A stretch of 64,000 nucleotides of DNA from Vreelandella massiliensis (GTDB lineage: Bacteria; Pseudomonadota; Gammaproteobacteria; Pseudomonadales; Halomonadaceae). Shown one piece after another: positions 41,642-52,368 of the stretch; positions within the stretch are counted from its first letter, which is position 1; the number at the start of each line of letters is the position of its first letter. The translations under genes and the position numbers were made by a program. The notes beneath the pieces were generated by a model, which saw nothing but the letters and a program-made list of their open reading frames with translations, ran no database searches and had not been told where the DNA came from. The stretch covers positions 11,578-75,577 of the forward strand of contig NZ_LT699745.1 of assembly GCF_900155385.1 (NCBI RefSeq). Reading direction: 5' to 3'.

Positions 41642-41968
41642 ATGAGCTTGTCACAGGCACAAAAGAAAGCATTCCGCAGCATTGGCCACTACCTCAACCC
41701 GGTCGTGACCGTCTCTGAAAACGGCGTTTCAGACAACTTGCTCGCGGAGCTTGAGCGCGCACTGCGCGACCACGAATTGATCAAAGTGAAGCTCGCCCTG
41801 CCCGAACGCGAGGATCGCGCCGCCATGCTGGTCGAGCTGCTTAACGCCAGCCAAGCCGAACAGGTCCAGAGCATCGGCAAAGTGGCGCTTCTTTACCGTC
41901 ACAACCCGCAAGCCAACCCAAAGCTCTCCAACATCACCCGCTTTGAGAATCACCACGGGCGCCGCTAA
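41642..41968 (+). CDS. yhbY: CRM-domain RNA-binding protein YhbY
   Basis: Small ribosome-associated RNA-binding protein linked to 50S assembly. 108 residues, one CRM domain: KKAFRSIGHYLNPVVTVSENGVSDNLLAELERAL and ELIKVKLAL, ending LYRHNPQANPKLSNITRF (the conserved K/R-rich loop). Start at 41642 chosen because the family begins near 'LSQAQKKAFR'. Divergent from rlmE, as in E. coli. Confidence 0.94.
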   Translation: MSLSQAQKKAFRSIGHYLNPVVTVSENGVSDNLLAELERALRDHELIKVKLALPEREDRAAMLVELLNASQAEQVQSIGKVALLYRHNPQANPKLSNITRFENHHGRR

Positions 41969-42021
41969 CGGCTCGTGACTCTGACGCGAACCTTCGCGTT
42001 GATTGAGCGCTCTTCTTAAAC

Positions 42022-42053
42022 AAATCGCCCCGCTGCTGCCAGCGGGGCGATTT
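42022..42053. terminator. Bidirectional terminator between yhbY and greA
   Basis: Fourteen-base perfect arms 42022-42035 and 42040-42053 (aaatcgccccgctg), loop of 4, between convergent genes. T tracts of three on both sides. Confidence 0.8.
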
Positions 42054-42083
42054 GCATTGAGAAGCGAGGAGAGCCTTACGCGG

Positions 42084-42560
42084 TTAAATGTGCTCGACGC
42101 TCTCGATTTCGTACTCGACGTCGCCGCCCGGGGTTTTCACCACGACCACATCACCCTCTTCCTTACCGATCAGCGCACGCGCAATGGGTGAGGTGACGGA
42201 AATACGGCCCGCCTTGATATCGGCCTCATCCTCACCGACGATGCGATAGGTGACTTCCTCATCGGTATCGAGGTTTAAAAGCTCGACGGTCACTCCGAAG
42301 ATCACTTTGCCGGTTTTGGGCAGCTTGGTGACATCAATGACCTGGGCGCTGGAGAGCTTGCTCTCGATCTCCTGAATGCGCCCTTCGATAAACCCCTGCT
42401 GCTCGCGCGCCGCGTGGTATTCGGCGTTTTCCTTAAGGTCGCCGTGCTCACGTGCTTCAGCGATGGCCGCGATCACCTGGGGGCGCGCTTCACCCTTAAG
42501 ATGATTGAGTTCATCACGAAGACTTTTTTCGCCCGCGACAGTCATCGGGACCTTATTCAT
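42084..42560 (-). CDS. greA: Transcript cleavage factor GreA
   Basis: Rescues backtracked RNA polymerase by stimulating transcript cleavage through the secondary channel. 158 residues, exactly the usual length. N-terminal coiled coil with the catalytic acidic tip in [23 protein letters not shown] near 40-62, C-terminal FKBP-like domain with [33 protein letters not shown]. The ATG overlaps the carB stop by 4 bp (ATGA); AGGAGC lies upstream. carAB-greA is the Pseudomonas order. Confidence 0.98.
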   Translation of the reverse strand: MNKVPMTVAGEKSLRDELNHLKGEARPQVIAAIAEAREHGDLKENAEYHAAREQQGFIEGRIQEIESKLSSAQVIDVTKLPKTGKVIFGVTVELLNLDTDEEVTYRIVGEDEADIKAGRISVTSPIARALIGKEEGDVVVVKTPGGDVEYEIESVEHI

Positions 42561-45500
42561 TGACTTGCTCCTGCATGCAATTCCTGAAGGCGCCGCACCG
42601 TAATTTCCCGCCCGTACTCTAGCGCCATACAAACAGCATTAGCGCCCGCCAAGGTGGTCGCATAGGGCACCTTGCGCGCGAGAGCAGTACGGCGAATCAC
42701 TGAAGAGTCGTTGATCGCTTGGCGACCCTCAGTGGTATTGACGATGTAGGCGATTTCGTCGTTCTTCAACAGATCGACGATATGGGGGCGGCCTTCGTAA
42801 ACTTTATTGACGTGCGTCACACTCAGGCCGGCGGCTTCCAGTGCGGCTGCCGTACCGCGTGTGGCACATAGCGTAAAGCCCAATGTTAGCAGAGAACGCC
42901 CGACTTCGATAATCCCTTCCTTGTCCGGTTCGCGCACCGAGAGAAACGCCTTGCGCGGCCCTTCAAGCGCGGGGATCGCCTCGCCCGCGCCAAGCTGCGC
43001 CTTAAAGAACGCCTCAGCGAAGGTAGCGCCCGAGCCCATTACTTCGCCGGTGGACTTCATCTCGGGTGACAGGATGGGGTCAACGCCGGGGAACTTATTG
43101 AACGGGAAGACCGCCTCTTTGACGCTATAAAAGTGCGGCACGATTTCGCGCTCGAAGCCCTGCTCGGCCAGGGTTTTACCCGCCATGCAGCGCGCCGCCA
43201 CCTGAGCGAGCGACGTACCAATGCACTTGGAGACAAACGGCACGGTACGCGAGGCGCGGGGGTTGACCTCGATCACATAGATCTCGCCGTCCTGCCAAGC
43301 GAGCTGGACGTTCATTAGCCCCTTAACGCCCAGCTCCACCGCCATGCGCTTGACCTGCTCGCGCATTTCGTCCTGCACCTCGGCCGGCAGTGAATAGGGC
43401 GGCAGCGAGCAGGCGGAGTCACCGGAGTGGACCCCCGCCTGCTCGACGTGCTGCATGATGCCGCCAATTACCACTTGCTGGCCGTCCGATACCGCGTCGA
43501 TATCAATCTCGATCGCCGCGCTCAAAAAGTGGTCGAGCAGCACCGGCGAATCATTGGAGACCTTAACCGCGTGGGTCATGTAGTTCTCAAGCTCGGAGGC
43601 GTCGTAAACGATCTCCATGGCACGGCCACCCAGCACGTAGCTTGGGCGCACGACCAGCGGGTAGCCGATTTTCTCAGCCTTGGTGAAAGCGTCTTCGAAG
43701 CTGCGCGCGGTGGCGTTGGGCGGCTGCTTGAGACCCAGCTTGTCGATCATCTGCTGGAAGCGCTCACGGTCTTCGGCGCGGTCGATGGCATCAGGCGTGG
43801 TGCCGATAATCGGCACGCCCGCCGCTTCGAGTTCCCGTGCCAGTTTGAGCGGTGTTTGGCCGCCAAACTGCACGATCACGCCGACCGGCTGCTCTTTGTC
43901 CGCGATTTCGAGCACGTCTTCAAGCGTCACTGGCTCAAAATAGAGGCGGTCACTGGTGTCGTAATCGGTGGAAACGGTCTCCGGGTTGCAGTTAACCATG
44001 ATGGTTTCATAGCCGTCATCGTGCATGGCAAAGGCGGCGTGAACGCAGCAGTAGTCAAACTCAATGCCTTGGCCGATACGGTTGGGGCCACCCCCGAGCA
44101 CCATGATCTTCTGGCGATCCGACACTTCTGCCTCGCACTCCTCTTCATAGGTGGAGTACATATAGGCGGTATCGGAGGCAAACTCGGCGGCGCAGGTATC
44201 CACCCGCTTATAGACCGGGCGAATGCCCTGCTTTTGGCGCGTCTTGCGGAACTCCTTTTCCGACACGCCCAACAAGCGCGCCAGGCGGGCATCACTGAAG
44301 CCTTTGCGCTTGAGCAGATAAAGCTCGCGGGCGGAAAACTCCGACAGCGAGCGCTTGGCCACTGCCTGCTCGGTAAGCACCAAATCCTCGATCTGCACCA
44401 GGAACCAGCGGTCGATATTGGTCAGCGCGAAGACGTCATCGACGCTCATCCCCGAACGCATGGCGTCGGCGACAAAGAAGATACGCTCGGCGCCGGCGGC
44501 CTGCAGCTCGCCCTTGATCAGCGCCACGGCTTCGTCGGTGAACTCGGTCACGACCGGATCCAGCCCGTCATTGCCGGTTTCCATGCCGCGCAGCGCTTTT
44601 TGCAGCGACTCCTGGAAGGTGCGGCCAATCGCCATCACCTCACCCACCGACTTCATCTGCGTGGTCAGGCGATCATTAGCCTGGGGGAACTTCTCGAAGG
44701 TGAAGCGCGGGATCTTGGTGACCACGTAGTCGATGGACGGCTCGAAGGAAGCCGGTGTGGCGCCACCGGTGATGTCGTTGGAAAGCTCGTCCAGGGTGTA
44801 GCCTACCGCAAGCTTGGCAGCGATTTTGGCAATCGGGAAGCCGGTCGCTTTCGACGCCAGGGCCGATGAACGCGAAACACGCGGGTTCATTTCGATCACC
44901 ACGACGCGCCCGGTTTTCGGGTCGACGCCGAACTGCACATTAGAGCCCCCGGTCTCGACGCCGATCTCGCGCAGCACCGCAAGGCTTGCGTCGCGCATGA
45001 TCTGATACTCTTTATCGGTCAGCGTCTGCGCCGGCGCCACCGTGATCGAGTCCCCGGTATGCACCCCCATGGGGTCAAAGTTTTCAATCGCGCAGACGAT
45101 AATGCAGTTATCGTTTTTATCGCGCACGACCTCCATCTCGTACTCTTTCCACCCCAAGAGCGACTCATCGATCAACAGCTCATGGTTATTGGAGAGATCA
45201 AAACCGCGGCCACAGATCTCCTCAAACTCCTCCTTATTGTAAGCCACGCCGCCGCCGGAGCCGCCCATGGTGTAGGAGGGGCGAATAATCACCGGAAAGC
45301 CGAGCTCGCCCTGGATCTCCCACGCCTCGGCCATGGTATGTGCCACCTTGGCTTTGGGGCACTCCAGGCCGATGTTTTTCATCGCCTTATCGAACAGATC
45401 GCGGTCTTCGGCTTTGTTGATGGCATCGGCGTTGGCGCCGATCATCTCCACGCCGTACTTGGCCAGCACGCCGTGCTTATCGAGCTCCAGGGCGCAGTTG

Positions 45501-45787
45501 AGCGCGGTCTGCCCGCCCATGGTGGGCAGAACGGCGTCGGGGCGCTCGGCTTCGATGATCTTTTCCACCGCCTGCCAGGTGATCGGCTCGATGTAGGTCG
45601 CGTCGGCCATTGCCGGGTCGGTCATGATGGTGGCGGGATTGGAGTTGACCAGAATGACGCGGTAACCCTCTTCACGCAGCGCTTTACACGCCTGCGCGCC
45701 GGAGTAATCAAATTCACAGGCCTGGCCGATCACGATCGGGCCAGCGCCAATAATCAGAATGCTTTGTATGTCGGTACGCTTAGGCAT
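42557..45787 (-). CDS. carB: Carbamoyl-phosphate synthase large chain
   Basis: Makes carbamoyl phosphate from bicarbonate, ATP and CarA-delivered ammonia, for arginine and pyrimidine synthesis. 1076 residues, the full length: two homologous ATP-grasp halves. The first half has [25 protein letters not shown] and [18 protein letters not shown]; the second has [41 protein letters not shown] and [15 protein letters not shown]. The C-terminal regulatory MGS-like domain (about 935-1076) binds effectors such as UMP and ornithine in E. coli. 73 bp after carA. Confidence 0.98.
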   Translation of the reverse strand: MPKRTDIQSILIIGAGPIVIGQACEFDYSGAQACKALREEGYRVILVNSNPATIMTDPAMADATYIEPITWQAVEKIIEAERPDAVLPTMGGQTALNCALELDKHGVLAKYGVEMIGANADAINKAEDRDLFDKAMKNIGLECPKAKVAHTMAEAWEIQGELGFPVIIRPSYTMGGSGGGVAYNKEEFEEICGRGFDLSNNHELLIDESLLGWKEYEMEVVRDKNDNCIIVCAIENFDPMGVHTGDSITVAPAQTLTDKEYQIMRDASLAVLREIGVETGGSNVQFGVDPKTGRVVVIEMNPRVSRSSALASKATGFPIAKIAAKLAVGYTLDELSNDITGGATPASFEPSIDYVVTKIPRFTFEKFPQANDRLTTQMKSVGEVMAIGRTFQESLQKALRGMETGNDGLDPVVTEFTDEAVALIKGELQAAGAERIFFVADAMRSGMSVDDVFALTNIDRWFLVQIEDLVLTEQAVAKRSLSEFSARELYLLKRKGFSDARLARLLGVSEKEFRKTRQKQGIRPVYKRVDTCAAEFASDTAYMYSTYEEECEAEVSDRQKIMVLGGGPNRIGQGIEFDYCCVHAAFAMHDDGYETIMVNCNPETVSTDYDTSDRLYFEPVTLEDVLEIADKEQPVGVIVQFGGQTPLKLARELEAAGVPIIGTTPDAIDRAEDRERFQQMIDKLGLKQPPNATARSFEDAFTKAEKIGYPLVVRPSYVLGGRAMEIVYDASELENYMTHAVKVSNDSPVLLDHFLSAAIEIDIDAVSDGQQVVIGGIMQHVEQAGVHSGDSACSLPPYSLPAEVQDEMREQVKRMAVELGVKGLMNVQLAWQDGEIYVIEVNPRASRTVPFVSKCIGTSLAQVAARCMAGKTLAEQGFEREIVPHFYSVKEAVFPFNKFPGVDPILSPEMKSTGEVMGSGATFAEAFFKAQLGAGEAIPALEGPRKAFLSVREPDKEGIIEVGRSLLTLGFTLCATRGTAAALEAAGLSVTHVNKVYEGRPHIVDLLKNDEIAYIVNTTEGRQAINDSSVIRRTALARKVPYATTLAGANAVCMALEYGREITVRRLQELHAGASQ

Positions 45788-45860
45788 ATCGGTTCCCGCA
45801 AAAATGGTGACGAATAACGACGAATCTAAAACGGTTTTCGCGCAGTGGTCCGCAAGCGGC

Positions 45861-47021
45861 TTACCGGCGCGCCCACATCATGGCCACGAAGCGGTCAAAC
45901 AGGGGCGCCACGTCGCGCGGGCCGGGGCTCGCTTCCGGGTGGCCCTGAAAACTGAAGGCCGGACGGTCGGTCAGCTCAATCCCTTGCAGCGTGCCGTCAA
46001 AGAGCGACCGGTGGGTTGCACGCACATTGGCGGGCAGGCTCGCTTCGTCAGCGGCGAACCCGTGGTTCTGGCTGGTGATCATCACCGTGCCGCTATCGAC
46101 ATCGACGACCGGGTGGTTGGCGCCGTGGTGGCCGTGACTCATCTTCACCGTCTTCGCGCCGCTTGCCAGCGCCAGTAGCTGATGGCCAAGGCAAATGCCG
46201 AATACCGGAATCTGGGTTTCAAGAACCTCCTGGATCGCCTTGATGGCGTAGTCGCAGGGCTCGGGGTCGCCGGGGCCGTTAGCCAGAAACACGCCGTCCG
46301 GGTTCATCGCCAGCACCTCGGCGGCGGGCATCTGCGCCGGCACCACGGTCAAGCGGCAGCCGCGCGAGGCGAGCATGCGTAGAATGTTGCGCTTGACGCC
46401 GTAGTCGTAAGCCACCACATGGAGAGGCCGCTCGATGGTGGCGGCGTCTTGATACCCCTTACCCAGCGCCCACTCGCCTTCGCTCCACTCGTAGGGTGCC
46501 TGGCAGGAGACCACCTTGGCCAAGTCCATCCCTTTGAGACCGGGGAATGCTCTGGCCGCTTCCAGCGCGCGCTCCACGGCGTCGTCGCCCTCGGCTTCTG
46601 CCCCTGCAAGAATCGCCCCGTTCTGCGCGCCTTTGTTGCGCAGAATCCGCGTTAACCGGCGGGTATCGATATCGGCGATGCCCAGCACGTTCTGGCTTAC
46701 GAGATAGTCCGACAGCGTCTGCTCGCTGCGAAAGTTGCTGGCGAGCAGCGGCAGATCGCGAATCACCAGCCCCGCCGCGGCAATCGTGGCGGACTCGATG
46801 TCTTCGCCGTTAACGCCGGTATTGCCGATATGGGGATAGGTCAGGGTCACGATTTGGCGGGTATAGGAGGGATCGGTGAGAATTTCTTGATAGCCAGTCA
46901 TGGCCGTATTGAACACCACTTCACCGCTGGTTTTTCCTTCGGCGCCGATAGCGGTGCCGTGGAACACACTGCCATCCTCTAGGGCCAATATCGCGGGTTT
47001 GCTCAATGCGGGGTTATTCAA
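45861..47021 (-). CDS. carA: Carbamoyl-phosphate synthase small chain
   Basis: Glutaminase subunit that supplies ammonia to CarB. About 386 residues: N-terminal domain with [22 protein letters not shown]-terminal class I amidotransferase with nucleophile Cys in [15 protein letters not shown] and His/Glu in [13 protein letters not shown] favour a TTG start at 47021 because GGAGG is seven bases upstream; an in-frame ATG at 47036 overlaps that SD. The 277-bp leader to dapB contains a terminator-like hairpin and a small ORF. Confidence 0.96.
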   Translation of the reverse strand: MNNPALSKPAILALEDGSVFHGTAIGAEGKTSGEVVFNTAMTGYQEILTDPSYTRQIVTLTYPHIGNTGVNGEDIESATIAAAGLVIRDLPLLASNFRSEQTLSDYLVSQNVLGIADIDTRRLTRILRNKGAQNGAILAGAEAEGDDAVERALEAARAFPGLKGMDLAKVVSCQAPYEWSEGEWALGKGYQDAATIERPLHVVAYDYGVKRNILRMLASRGCRLTVVPAQMPAAEVLAMNPDGVFLANGPGDPEPCDYAIKAIQEVLETQIPVFGICLGHQLLALASGAKTVKMSHGHHGANHPVVDVDSGTVMITSQNHGFAADEASLPANVRATHRSLFDGTLQGIELTDRPAFSFQGHPEASPGPRDVAPLFDRFVAMMWARR

Positions 47022-47166
47022 GACATATCCTCCCATGCTGGTGAACGCCAGTCGGCGCTGGCTCAGCGTTCCGGTAACGGCGTTTGCGGGCAAACGTCGG
47101 GTCGTAAAAAAGCGGGACGAAGCCGATTAAAAAATCGGTCTCATCCCGCTTGTTGTTCTTTTCCAT
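47014..47166 (-). CDS. Possible carA leader ORF
   Basis: A 50-codon ORF begins at ATG 47166 ([16 protein letters not shown]...), runs through the whole hairpin at 47110-47151, and stops at 47014, overlapping the carA start by 8 bp. It has no strong SD and no family resemblance. It could be a leader peptide whose translation affects the hairpin, or chance. Confidence 0.25.
   Translation of the reverse strand: MEKNNKRDETDFLIGFVPLFYDPTFARKRRYRNAEPAPTGVHQHGRICLE
47107..47151 (-). terminator. Terminator/attenuator-like hairpin in the carA leader
   Basis: Outer arms 47110-47117/47144-47151 (AAGCGGGA and complement), 5-base internal loop on each side, inner arms 47123-47127/47134-47138, loop of 6. 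On the minus strand the hairpin ends in T6 (CGCTTTTTTACG), and the loop itself holds a run of U. It lies 85-130 nt before the carA start. It may end the dapB transcript or attenuate carA. Confidence 0.7.
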
Positions 47167-47298
47167 GATGCAGCCATCATGTGTGTTCAAACTGCTGCTG
47201 GGGCTTTTTATCAGCCACCCGGCCAAAATTTTTGCAATGTTACAGGATTTCGGCCCCAGCGGCTAGCCCCCGTTACCTAGGTTTCACTGGCTCGGGCC

Positions 47299-48129
<831 letters not shown>

Positions 48130-48162
48130 TTAGCGTCGGATGAAAAATTATACCAGAAACAC

Positions 48163-48194
48163 AATACCCCGATGGCATCCACCACCGGGGTATT
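48163..48194 (-). terminator. Hairpin downstream of dnaJ
   Basis: Nine-base arms 48163-48171 (aataccccg) and 48186-48194 with a 14-base loop. No good T run on the minus strand, so termination would be weak; position between dnaJ and dapB. Confidence 0.5.
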
Positions 48195-48224
48195 TTGCGA
48201 TGTGTCGCTACCTGCTAGGCGACA

Positions 48225-49379
48225 CTACGGCTTCATATCTTCAAAGAACTTCTTCACGCTGTCGAAAAAGCCGGTTTTCTTGGGTGAGTGGCTGTGACTG
48301 TTGCTGCCGTCGAAGCTCTCTTGTAGCTGACGCAGCAGGTCTTTCTGCTCGTCGTTGAGGTTGACGGGCGTTTCCACCACCACCTTGCACAAAAGATCCC
48401 CCGGCGCGCCGCCGCGGACCGGTTTGACGCCCTTGCCCTTGAGGCGAAACATCTTGCCGGTTTGCGTCTCGGGGGGAATCTTCAACTTCACGCGGCCATC
48501 GAGCGTGGGCACTTCCAGCTCGCCGCCGAGTGCGGCATCGACGAAGTTGATCGGCACGTCGCACTGTAAGTGCTTGCCGTCACGCTGGAAGATATGGTGC
48601 GGCTTGATCGCCACCTGCACGTAGAGATCGCCGGGCGGGCCACCGTTAATGCCGGCCTCGCCCTCGCCGTTCAAGCGAATGCGATCCCCGGTATCGACCC
48701 CCGCGGGAATCTTGACCGACAGGGTGCGCGTCTCGCGCACGCGCCCTTCGCCGTTACACTTATGGCACGGCACTTTGATGTGCTGGCCAGAGCCGTGGCA
48801 GGTCGGGCAGGTTTGCTGCACGGCGAAAAAGCCCTGCTGCATGCGCACTTGGCCGTGGCCGGCGCAGGTGGGGCAGGTCTCTTTGCTTGAGCCCGGCTCG
48901 GCGCCGTCTCCGTCGCAGCGGTCGCAGTTGATGTGGCGCGGCACGCGGATATCCACGGTGGTACCGGACACCGCGTTCTCAAGATCGAGCTCAAGGTTGT
49001 AGCGCAGATCACTGCCGCGCGCGGGGGCATTGGGGCCACGACGGCGCCCGCCACCGCCACCAAAGATATCGCCGAACACGTCGCCGAAGATATCGCTGAA
49101 ATCGCCGGCGCCACCGCCGCCGAAACCACCGCCACCAAAGCCGCCGCCCTGGCCGTCAACGCCAGCATGACCAAACTGGTCGTAGGCAGCGCGCTTTTCA
49201 CTATCGGTTAAGACTTCATACGCCTCTGACACTTCGCGGAATTTCTCAGCGGCGGTGTCGTCGTCCGGGTTTCGATCGGGGTGATACTTCTGCGCCAGGC
49301 GGCGGTAGGCCTTTTTGATCTCTTTCTGATCAGCCCCTTTATCGACCCCCAGGACTTCGTAATAATCGCGTTTGGACAT
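48225..49379 (-). CDS. dnaJ: Chaperone protein DnaJ
   Basis: Hsp40 co-chaperone that delivers clients to DnaK and stimulates its ATPase. 384 residues: J domain at 1-70 with HPDRN, Gly/Phe-rich linker at about 75-105, zinc domain with four CxxCxGxG units ([32 protein letters not shown]) at about 148-215, then C-terminal client-binding domains. AGGAGG before the ATG at 49379. Third gene of grpE-dnaK-dnaJ. Confidence 0.98.
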   Translation of the reverse strand: MSKRDYYEVLGVDKGADQKEIKKAYRRLAQKYHPDRNPDDDTAAEKFREVSEAYEVLTDSEKRAAYDQFGHAGVDGQGGGFGGGGFGGGGAGDFSDIFGDVFGDIFGGGGGRRRGPNAPARGSDLRYNLELDLENAVSGTTVDIRVPRHINCDRCDGDGAEPGSSKETCPTCAGHGQVRMQQGFFAVQQTCPTCHGSGQHIKVPCHKCNGEGRVRETRTLSVKIPAGVDTGDRIRLNGEGEAGINGGPPGDLYVQVAIKPHHIFQRDGKHLQCDVPINFVDAALGGELEVPTLDGRVKLKIPPETQTGKMFRLKGKGVKPVRGGAPGDLLCKVVVETPVNLNDEQKDLLRQLQESFDGSNSHSHSPKKTGFFDSVKKFFEDMKP

Positions 49380-49438
49380 GGGTCCCACGCCTCCTGGTTA
49401 TACGCTTTCAATGACGCCTTTAGCGGCCGGAAACAGCA

Positions 49439-49460
49439 ACGCGGGAGTTGCCTCCCGCGT
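49439..49460 (-). terminator. Hairpin between dnaK and dnaJ
   Basis: Nine-base perfect arms 49439-49447 and 49452-49460 (acgcgggag), loop ttgc. No U run follows on the minus strand, so it may be an RNA-stability or partial-termination element that lowers dnaJ relative to dnaK. Confidence 0.5.
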
Positions 49461-49489
49461 CACCACTTTCCTTGGCAGAAAGAGGTTGG

Positions 49490-51421
49490 TTACTGCTTTT
49501 TCTTGTCGTCGTTGACTTCTTCGTACTCGGCGTCAACCACGTCATCTTCCGGCTTGGTGCCCGCTTGCTCGCCGCCTTCACCGCCGGCTTGCTCGCCTTC
49601 GGCCTGTTCAGCGTACATCTTCTGTGCCAGCTGACCTGAAGCTTCGGTCAAGGCGTCCAGCTTCTTCTGGATGTCGTCTTGATCATCGCCTTTCGTCGCT
49701 TCTTCAAGCTCGGTGATGGCGGTTTCGATGTTCTGTTTCTCTTCATCGGTGGCCTTGTCACCGGCTTCTTCCAGCGTCTTGCGGGTAGCGTGGATCATGC
49801 CATCCGCTTGGTTGCGCAGCGCCACCAGTTCCTCGAACTTCTTGTCTTCGTCGGCGTGCGCTTCGGCGTCGCGCACCATCTGCTCGATTTCGTCATCGGT
49901 CAAGCCGCTGGAGGCCTTGATCACAATCGACTGCTCTTTACCGGTAGCCTTGTCTTTCGCGGAAACGTTCAAGATACCGTTGGCATCGAGGTCGAACGCC
50001 ACTTCGATCTGCGGCACACCGCGCGGCGCCGGCGGAATGTCGGCGAGGTCGAAGCGACCCAACGACTTGTTCTGCGAGACTTGCTTACGCTCACCCTGGA
50101 CCACGTGAATCGTCACGGCGGTCTGGTTGTCATCCGCGGTGGAGAAGGTTTGCGTCTTCTTCGTCGGGATGGTGGTGTTCTTCTCGATCAGCGGCGTCAT
50201 CACGCCACCCATGGTTTCGATACCCAGGGTCAGCGGTGTGACGTCGAGCAGCAGCACGTCTTTAACATCGCCGCCGAGCACGCCGCCCTGAATCGCGGCA
50301 CCGACCGCCACGGCTTCATCGGGGTTGACGTCCTTGCGCGCATCCTTGCCGAAGAAGTCAGCGACTTTCTTCTGTACCTGCGGCATGCGGGTCTGGCCGC
50401 CGACCAGGATCACTTCATCCACTTCAGAAGCGGAGAGGCCTGCGTCTTTCAGGGCCACCTTGCACGGCTCCAGCGAGCGCTGAACCAGTTCTTCCACCAG
50501 CGACTCGAGCTTGGCGCGGGTCACTTTGACGTTCAAGTGTTTCGGCCCGGTGTTGTCCGCCGTGATGTACGGCAGGTTCACATCGGTCTGCTGGGCGCTG
50601 GAAAGCTCGATCTTGGCCTTTTCAGCGGCTTCCTTCAGACGCTGCATGGCGAGGTTGTCGCCAGAGAGGTCAATACCGCTGTCGGACTTGAACTGATCGA
50701 CCAAGTAGTTGATCAGCGCCAGGTCGAAGTCTTCGCCGCCGAGGAAGGTGTCGCCGTTGGTGGCCAGCACCTCAAACTGCGTTTCACCGTCAACGTCGGC
50801 CACTTCGATGATGGAGATATCGAAGGTACCGCCACCCAGGTCATAAACCGCGATGGTCTTATCGCCGCGCGACTTATCCATGCCGTAAGCCAGCGCCGCC
50901 GCCGTGGGCTCGTTGATGATGCGCTTCACTTCCAAGCCCGCGATACGGCCGGCGTCTTTGGTCGCCTGACGCTGGCTGTCGTTGAAGTAGGCCGGCACGG
51001 TGATAACCGCTTCGGTCACTTCTTCGCCAAGATAGTCCTCGGCGGTTTTCTTCATTTTCTTCAGCACTTCCGCGCTGACCTGCGGCGGTGCCATTTTCTT
51101 GCCTTTCACCTCCACCCAGGCGTCGCCATTGTCGGCTTCGGTGATTTTGTACGGCACCATTTTGATGTCTTTCTGTACGACGTCGTCTTTGAAGCGACGA
51201 CCGATCAGACGCTTGATGGCGTACAGGGTGTTTTCCGGGTTGGTCACGGCTTGGCGTTTCGCCGCCTGACCTACCAGCGTCTCACCGTCATCGGTGTAGG
51301 CGATGATAGACGGCGTGGTGCGGCCGCCTTCGGCGTTTTCGATGACCTTAGCACTGTCACCGTCGAGTACGGCGACACAAGAGTTTGTGGTGCCCAGGTC
51401 AATACCAATAATGCGTCCCAT
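49490..51421 (-). CDS. dnaK: Chaperone protein DnaK
   Basis: Hsp70. 643 residues: ATPase domain to about 385 with [31 protein letters not shown] and [13 protein letters not shown]; substrate domain with [24 protein letters not shown]; helical lid and a disordered acidic tail ending [12 protein letters not shown], where E. coli ends EEVKDKK. GAGG precedes the ATG. A sigma-32-like promoter lies 90-115 bp upstream in the gap after grpE. Confidence 0.99.
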   Translation of the reverse strand: MGRIIGIDLGTTNSCVAVLDGDSAKVIENAEGGRTTPSIIAYTDDGETLVGQAAKRQAVTNPENTLYAIKRLIGRRFKDDVVQKDIKMVPYKITEADNGDAWVEVKGKKMAPPQVSAEVLKKMKKTAEDYLGEEVTEAVITVPAYFNDSQRQATKDAGRIAGLEVKRIINEPTAAALAYGMDKSRGDKTIAVYDLGGGTFDISIIEVADVDGETQFEVLATNGDTFLGGEDFDLALINYLVDQFKSDSGIDLSGDNLAMQRLKEAAEKAKIELSSAQQTDVNLPYITADNTGPKHLNVKVTRAKLESLVEELVQRSLEPCKVALKDAGLSASEVDEVILVGGQTRMPQVQKKVADFFGKDARKDVNPDEAVAVGAAIQGGVLGGDVKDVLLLDVTPLTLGIETMGGVMTPLIEKNTTIPTKKTQTFSTADDNQTAVTIHVVQGERKQVSQNKSLGRFDLADIPPAPRGVPQIEVAFDLDANGILNVSAKDKATGKEQSIVIKASSGLTDDEIEQMVRDAEAHADEDKKFEELVALRNQADGMIHATRKTLEEAGDKATDEEKQNIETAITELEEATKGDDQDDIQKKLDALTEASGQLAQKMYAEQAEGEQAGGEGGEQAGTKPEDDVVDAEYEEVNDDKKKQ

Positions 51422-51509
51422 AGTAGAAACCTCAAATTCGTTAATGAAGGAACGTAAAAAAACGTTATATCTTTTGCGTTAGCGGCGTTTACCGCGTGGT
51501 TGACCCCTT

Positions 51510-51537
51510 ATTTGGGGGTGGCTTGCGGCATTTCAAG
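51510..51537 (-). promoter_or_regulatory. Sigma-32 heat-shock promoter of dnaK
   Basis: On the minus strand: CTTGAA (51532-51537), 14 bp, CCCCAAAT (51510-51517). Close to the RpoH consensus CTTGAA-N13-15-CCCCATNT. Confidence 0.8.
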
Positions 51538-51550
51538 GGCTTTTTTCTGC

Positions 51551-52192
51551 CTATTCACCCGCTTTTTGACTGACCACCACCATCGCGGGGCGTACCAAGC
51601 GGCCGTTGAGCAGGTAGCCTTTTTGCATCACTTCCATCACCGTGTTGGGCTCCATCTCGGGGTTGGGCACCATCGTCAACGCCTCATGCACCTGCGGGTC
51701 GAAGGGCTCGCCATGAGGCTCTATCGGCTCGACGCCGAATTTGCCGAGCACATCGAGCTGCATTTTCAGCGTCATGGAAACGCCTTCGCGGTGCGCTTCG
51801 GAGGCTTCGCCCTCCATCGATTCCAGCGCTTTCTCCAAGCTATCCACCACCGGCAAAAGCTCTTTGACGAACTTCTCCAGGGCGAACTTGCGCGCTTTTT
51901 CCGCTTCCTGCTCCGCGCGGCGACGCACGTTTTGCGCTTCGGCCGCTTCGCGTAGGGCTTGGTCTTTCGCCTCGGCCAAGCTCTGCTTGAGTTCCTCAAC
52001 CTCCGCTGCCAAGACTTCCGCTTCGGGGTTATCCGTCGAGGTGGCAACGGTGTCTCCCTCGTCTTCGATCAGGCCTTCAAGCTCCCCCTCTTCGAGGCGC
52101 TCTTGCGCCTTTTGCTCGGGCGTTTCCGCTTCCTGCTCTTGCTCTTCGCGGGCGAGCTCTTCATCTAGCGGGGTTTGCGGTTCTTTAGCCAT
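51551..52192 (-). CDS. grpE: Nucleotide exchange factor GrpE
   Basis: Releases ADP from DnaK. 213 residues: acidic disordered N-terminus (about 1-65, rich in Glu, Asp and Gln), long coiled coil from about 65 to 120 ([33 protein letters not shown] region), and a C-terminal beta domain with [50 protein letters not shown] before the ATG. First gene of the heat-shock cluster; divergent from recN. Confidence 0.97.
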   Translation of the reverse strand: MAKEPQTPLDEELAREEQEQEAETPEQKAQERLEEGELEGLIEDEGDTVATSTDNPEAEVLAAEVEELKQSLAEAKDQALREAAEAQNVRRRAEQEAEKARKFALEKFVKELLPVVDSLEKALESMEGEASEAHREGVSMTLKMQLDVLGKFGVEPIEPHGEPFDPQVHEALTMVPNPEMEPNTVMEVMQKGYLLNGRLVRPAMVVVSQKAGE

Positions 52193-52240
52193 GCGTCACT
52201 CCTAATAGGCAAACAGTGGTCATTTTAGGTTTGCAGGGGT

Positions 52241-52268
52241 ATATGGGGGCCAAGCGTTTCAACTCAAG
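52241..52268 (-). promoter_or_regulatory. Sigma-32 heat-shock promoter of grpE
   Basis: On the minus strand: CTTGAG (52263-52268), 14 bp, CCCCATAT (52241-52248), about 50 bp before the grpE ATG. The -10 element is a full match to CCCCATNT. Confidence 0.85.
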
Positions 52269-52305
52269 AGGTCGATGCGTTTCTCTATTGAAGTGCCCTA
52301 GCAGC

Positions 52306-52332
52306 TACTGTATAAATTATCCACTGTATAAA
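52306..52332. promoter_or_regulatory. Possible degenerate LexA-type half-sites before recN
   Basis: Two CTGTATA direct repeats 16 bp apart (52307-52329), the first in TACTGTATAAATTA, which resembles the left half of a LexA box. The right half (ACAG) is poor. recN is SOS-controlled in E. coli; here the case is weak. Confidence 0.3.
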
Positions 52333-52368
52333 ATCTCAAACCACCCTGCCCGGCGCCAGGAGGAACCC

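Noticed and set aside
43427-44869. 480-codon open frame on the + strand opposite carB
   Set aside because: Same antisense artefact; carB is complete and well conserved on the other strand.
49679-51457. 592-codon open frame on the + strand opposite dnaK
   Set aside because: Long antisense frames opposite dnaK are common and arise from codon bias; no SD or domain is evident, and dnaK is unambiguous.
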